From Rhodospirillales bacterium (GTDB lineage: Bacteria > Pseudomonadota > Alphaproteobacteria > Reyranellales > Reyranellaceae): a stretch of 64,000 nt of DNA. Shown here piece after piece: positions 63,283 to 64,000 of the stretch. A model generated the notes under the pieces. The model saw only the letters and a program-made list of their open reading frames with translations. It did not search any database and was not told the DNA's origin. The stretch's first letter is position 1. Each line of letters begins with the position of its first letter. The position numbers were made by a program, and so were the translations under genes. Where the stretch lies: NCBI GenBank assembly GCA_016185145.1, contig JACPOB010000005.1, positions 1-64,000 on the forward strand, read 5' to 3'.

Positions 63283-64000
63283 TCACTCCAGGCGAATGCC
63301 GGCATCGGCGATGACCTTCTTCCAGACCTCGGTCTCGCGGGCGATGTGCGCCGCGGCCTCGGCCTGGGTGTCGGCGATCGTCTCCATGCCCTGCTGGCCG
63401 TAGGCTGCCTGAACCTCCTGCGCCTTGAGCGCCTTGGTCAGGATCGCGTTGAGCTGCGCCACGATCTCGGGCGGGACCTTGGAGGAGACCACGGCGGCGT
63501 ACCAGTTGGTCGCGGCGTAACCCGGGAAGGCCTGCTCGGCGATGGTCGGGATGCCGGGATCGAACGGCGAGCGCTTGGCGCCGGTGACGGCAAGGGCGCG
63601 GATGCGGCCTTCGCGCATCATCGGCGTGGCGGTGGGAGCGCTCGCGATCAGCGACGGCACGTGGCCCGCCACTAGGTCGTTCATCGCCGGCCCGCCGCCG
63701 CGGAATGGAACGTGGTTCAGCCTGGTGCCGCTGCGCGCCTTCAAGAGCTCGCCGGCGAGGTGGCCCGCGCCGCCGACGCCCGATGAGCCGTAATCCATGC
63801 CTTCAGGACGCCTGGCGAGCTCGAGATACTCGGCCAGCGTCTTGGCCGGCACGCTGGGATGCACGACCAGCACGTTGGAGAAATCGACCGCCAGGCACAC
63901 CGGCGCAATGTCGGCGATCGGATCGTAGCCGACGTCCTTCATGGCGTAGGGATTGACCGCCAGCATGCCGACATTTGCCAGCAGCACGGTGTGGCCGTCG
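63283..64000 (-). CDS. Bug-family tripartite tricarboxylate transporter binding protein, 5' end outside window
   Basis: The C-terminal 234 or more residues of a periplasmic binding protein. VNPYAMKDVGYDPIADIAPV, DYGSSGVGGAGHLAGELLKARSG, HVPFRGGGPAMNDLVAG and the end VIADAGIRLE are typical. It is the second Bug gene in the window and again without TctAB beside it. The start lies beyond base 64000. Confidence 0.93.
   Translation of the reverse strand, partial: DGHTVLLANVGMLAVNPYAMKDVGYDPIADIAPVCLAVDFSNVLVVHPSVPAKTLAEYLELARRPEGMDYGSSGVGGAGHLAGELLKARSGTRLNHVPFRGGGPAMNDLVAGHVPSLIASAPTATPMMREGRIRALAVTGAKRSPFDPGIPTIAEQAFPGYAATNWYAAVVSSKVPPEIVAQLNAILTKALKAQEVQAAYGQQGMETIADTQAEAAAHIARETEVWKKVIADAGIRLE

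Overview
The window is high-GC DNA from an alphaproteobacterium. Three gene neighbourhoods support this: secA / PpiC-type isomerase / argJ / mutT; accA / xerD / aroK / aroB / CorC-like; and bolA / J-domain protein / cobS / cobT. A stand-alone Atm1-type exporter and an NDUFAF5-like methyltransferase next to comF fit the same group. The palindromic repeats and many transport and catabolic genes suggest a soil or plant-associated member of the Rhodospirillales or Hyphomicrobiales (Reyranella-like is only a guess). Coding density is about 90%. I see no tRNA, rRNA, CRISPR array, intact insertion sequence or prophage.

Layout. 1-8.3 kb: partial comF, a methyltransferase, a membrane protein, mutT-argJ, a periplasmic PPIase and secA, whose N-terminus carries a 14-residue tandem duplication. 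8.4-19.9 kb: a TonB receptor behind a Zur-like box, a tyrosine phosphatase, an epoxide hydrolase, a Res-Xre toxin-antitoxin pair, MarR and TetR regulators with visible operators, a MaoC-type hydratase, GNAT, two Fe(II)/2-oxoglutarate oxygenases and accA. 20-31.7 kb: xerD, a secreted protein, a 59-residue membrane protein, aroK-aroB, a CorC-like protein, bolA, a J-domain protein, cobS-cobT and a phytase-like protein. 31.7-40.6 kb: rpmB, a YcgN-like protein, meaB, an MFS carrier, an Atm1-like exporter, a DUF3108 protein, a second MFS carrier and a serine hydrolase.

40.6-48.7 kb: a cluster of mobile palindromes, then a small unknown gene, a KefB-type antiporter with a cyclic-nucleotide domain, and an acyl carrier protein. 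The small gene and the carrier protein are each preceded by a related leader with a palindromic upstream site and a terminator-like hairpin. Next come methylmalonyl-CoA mutase, PHB depolymerase and a GST. 48.7-64 kb: a tripartite-tricarboxylate binding protein with three catabolic-type genes, a lower-GC membrane-protein islet, an adenylate-cyclase-like protein, a nuclease-like protein, an M23 peptidase, a Baeyer-Villiger monooxygenase / Rid / BT1-transporter cluster and a second, partial binding protein.

Two non-coding themes stand out. First, at least five families of palindromic repeats occupy the gaps between genes. Several have CTAG at their ends, nest or abut one another, differ by compensatory arm changes, and supply the stop codons of neighbouring genes. 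Second, the paired leaders at 41.6-41.8 and 43.9-44.1 kb look like a small regulon with two related RNAs. Functional links: CobS/CobT (B12 synthesis) with methylmalonyl-CoA mutase and MeaB (B12 use); a class III cyclase in the same window as an antiporter with a cyclic-nucleotide site; PHB depolymerase beside acyl-CoA metabolism.
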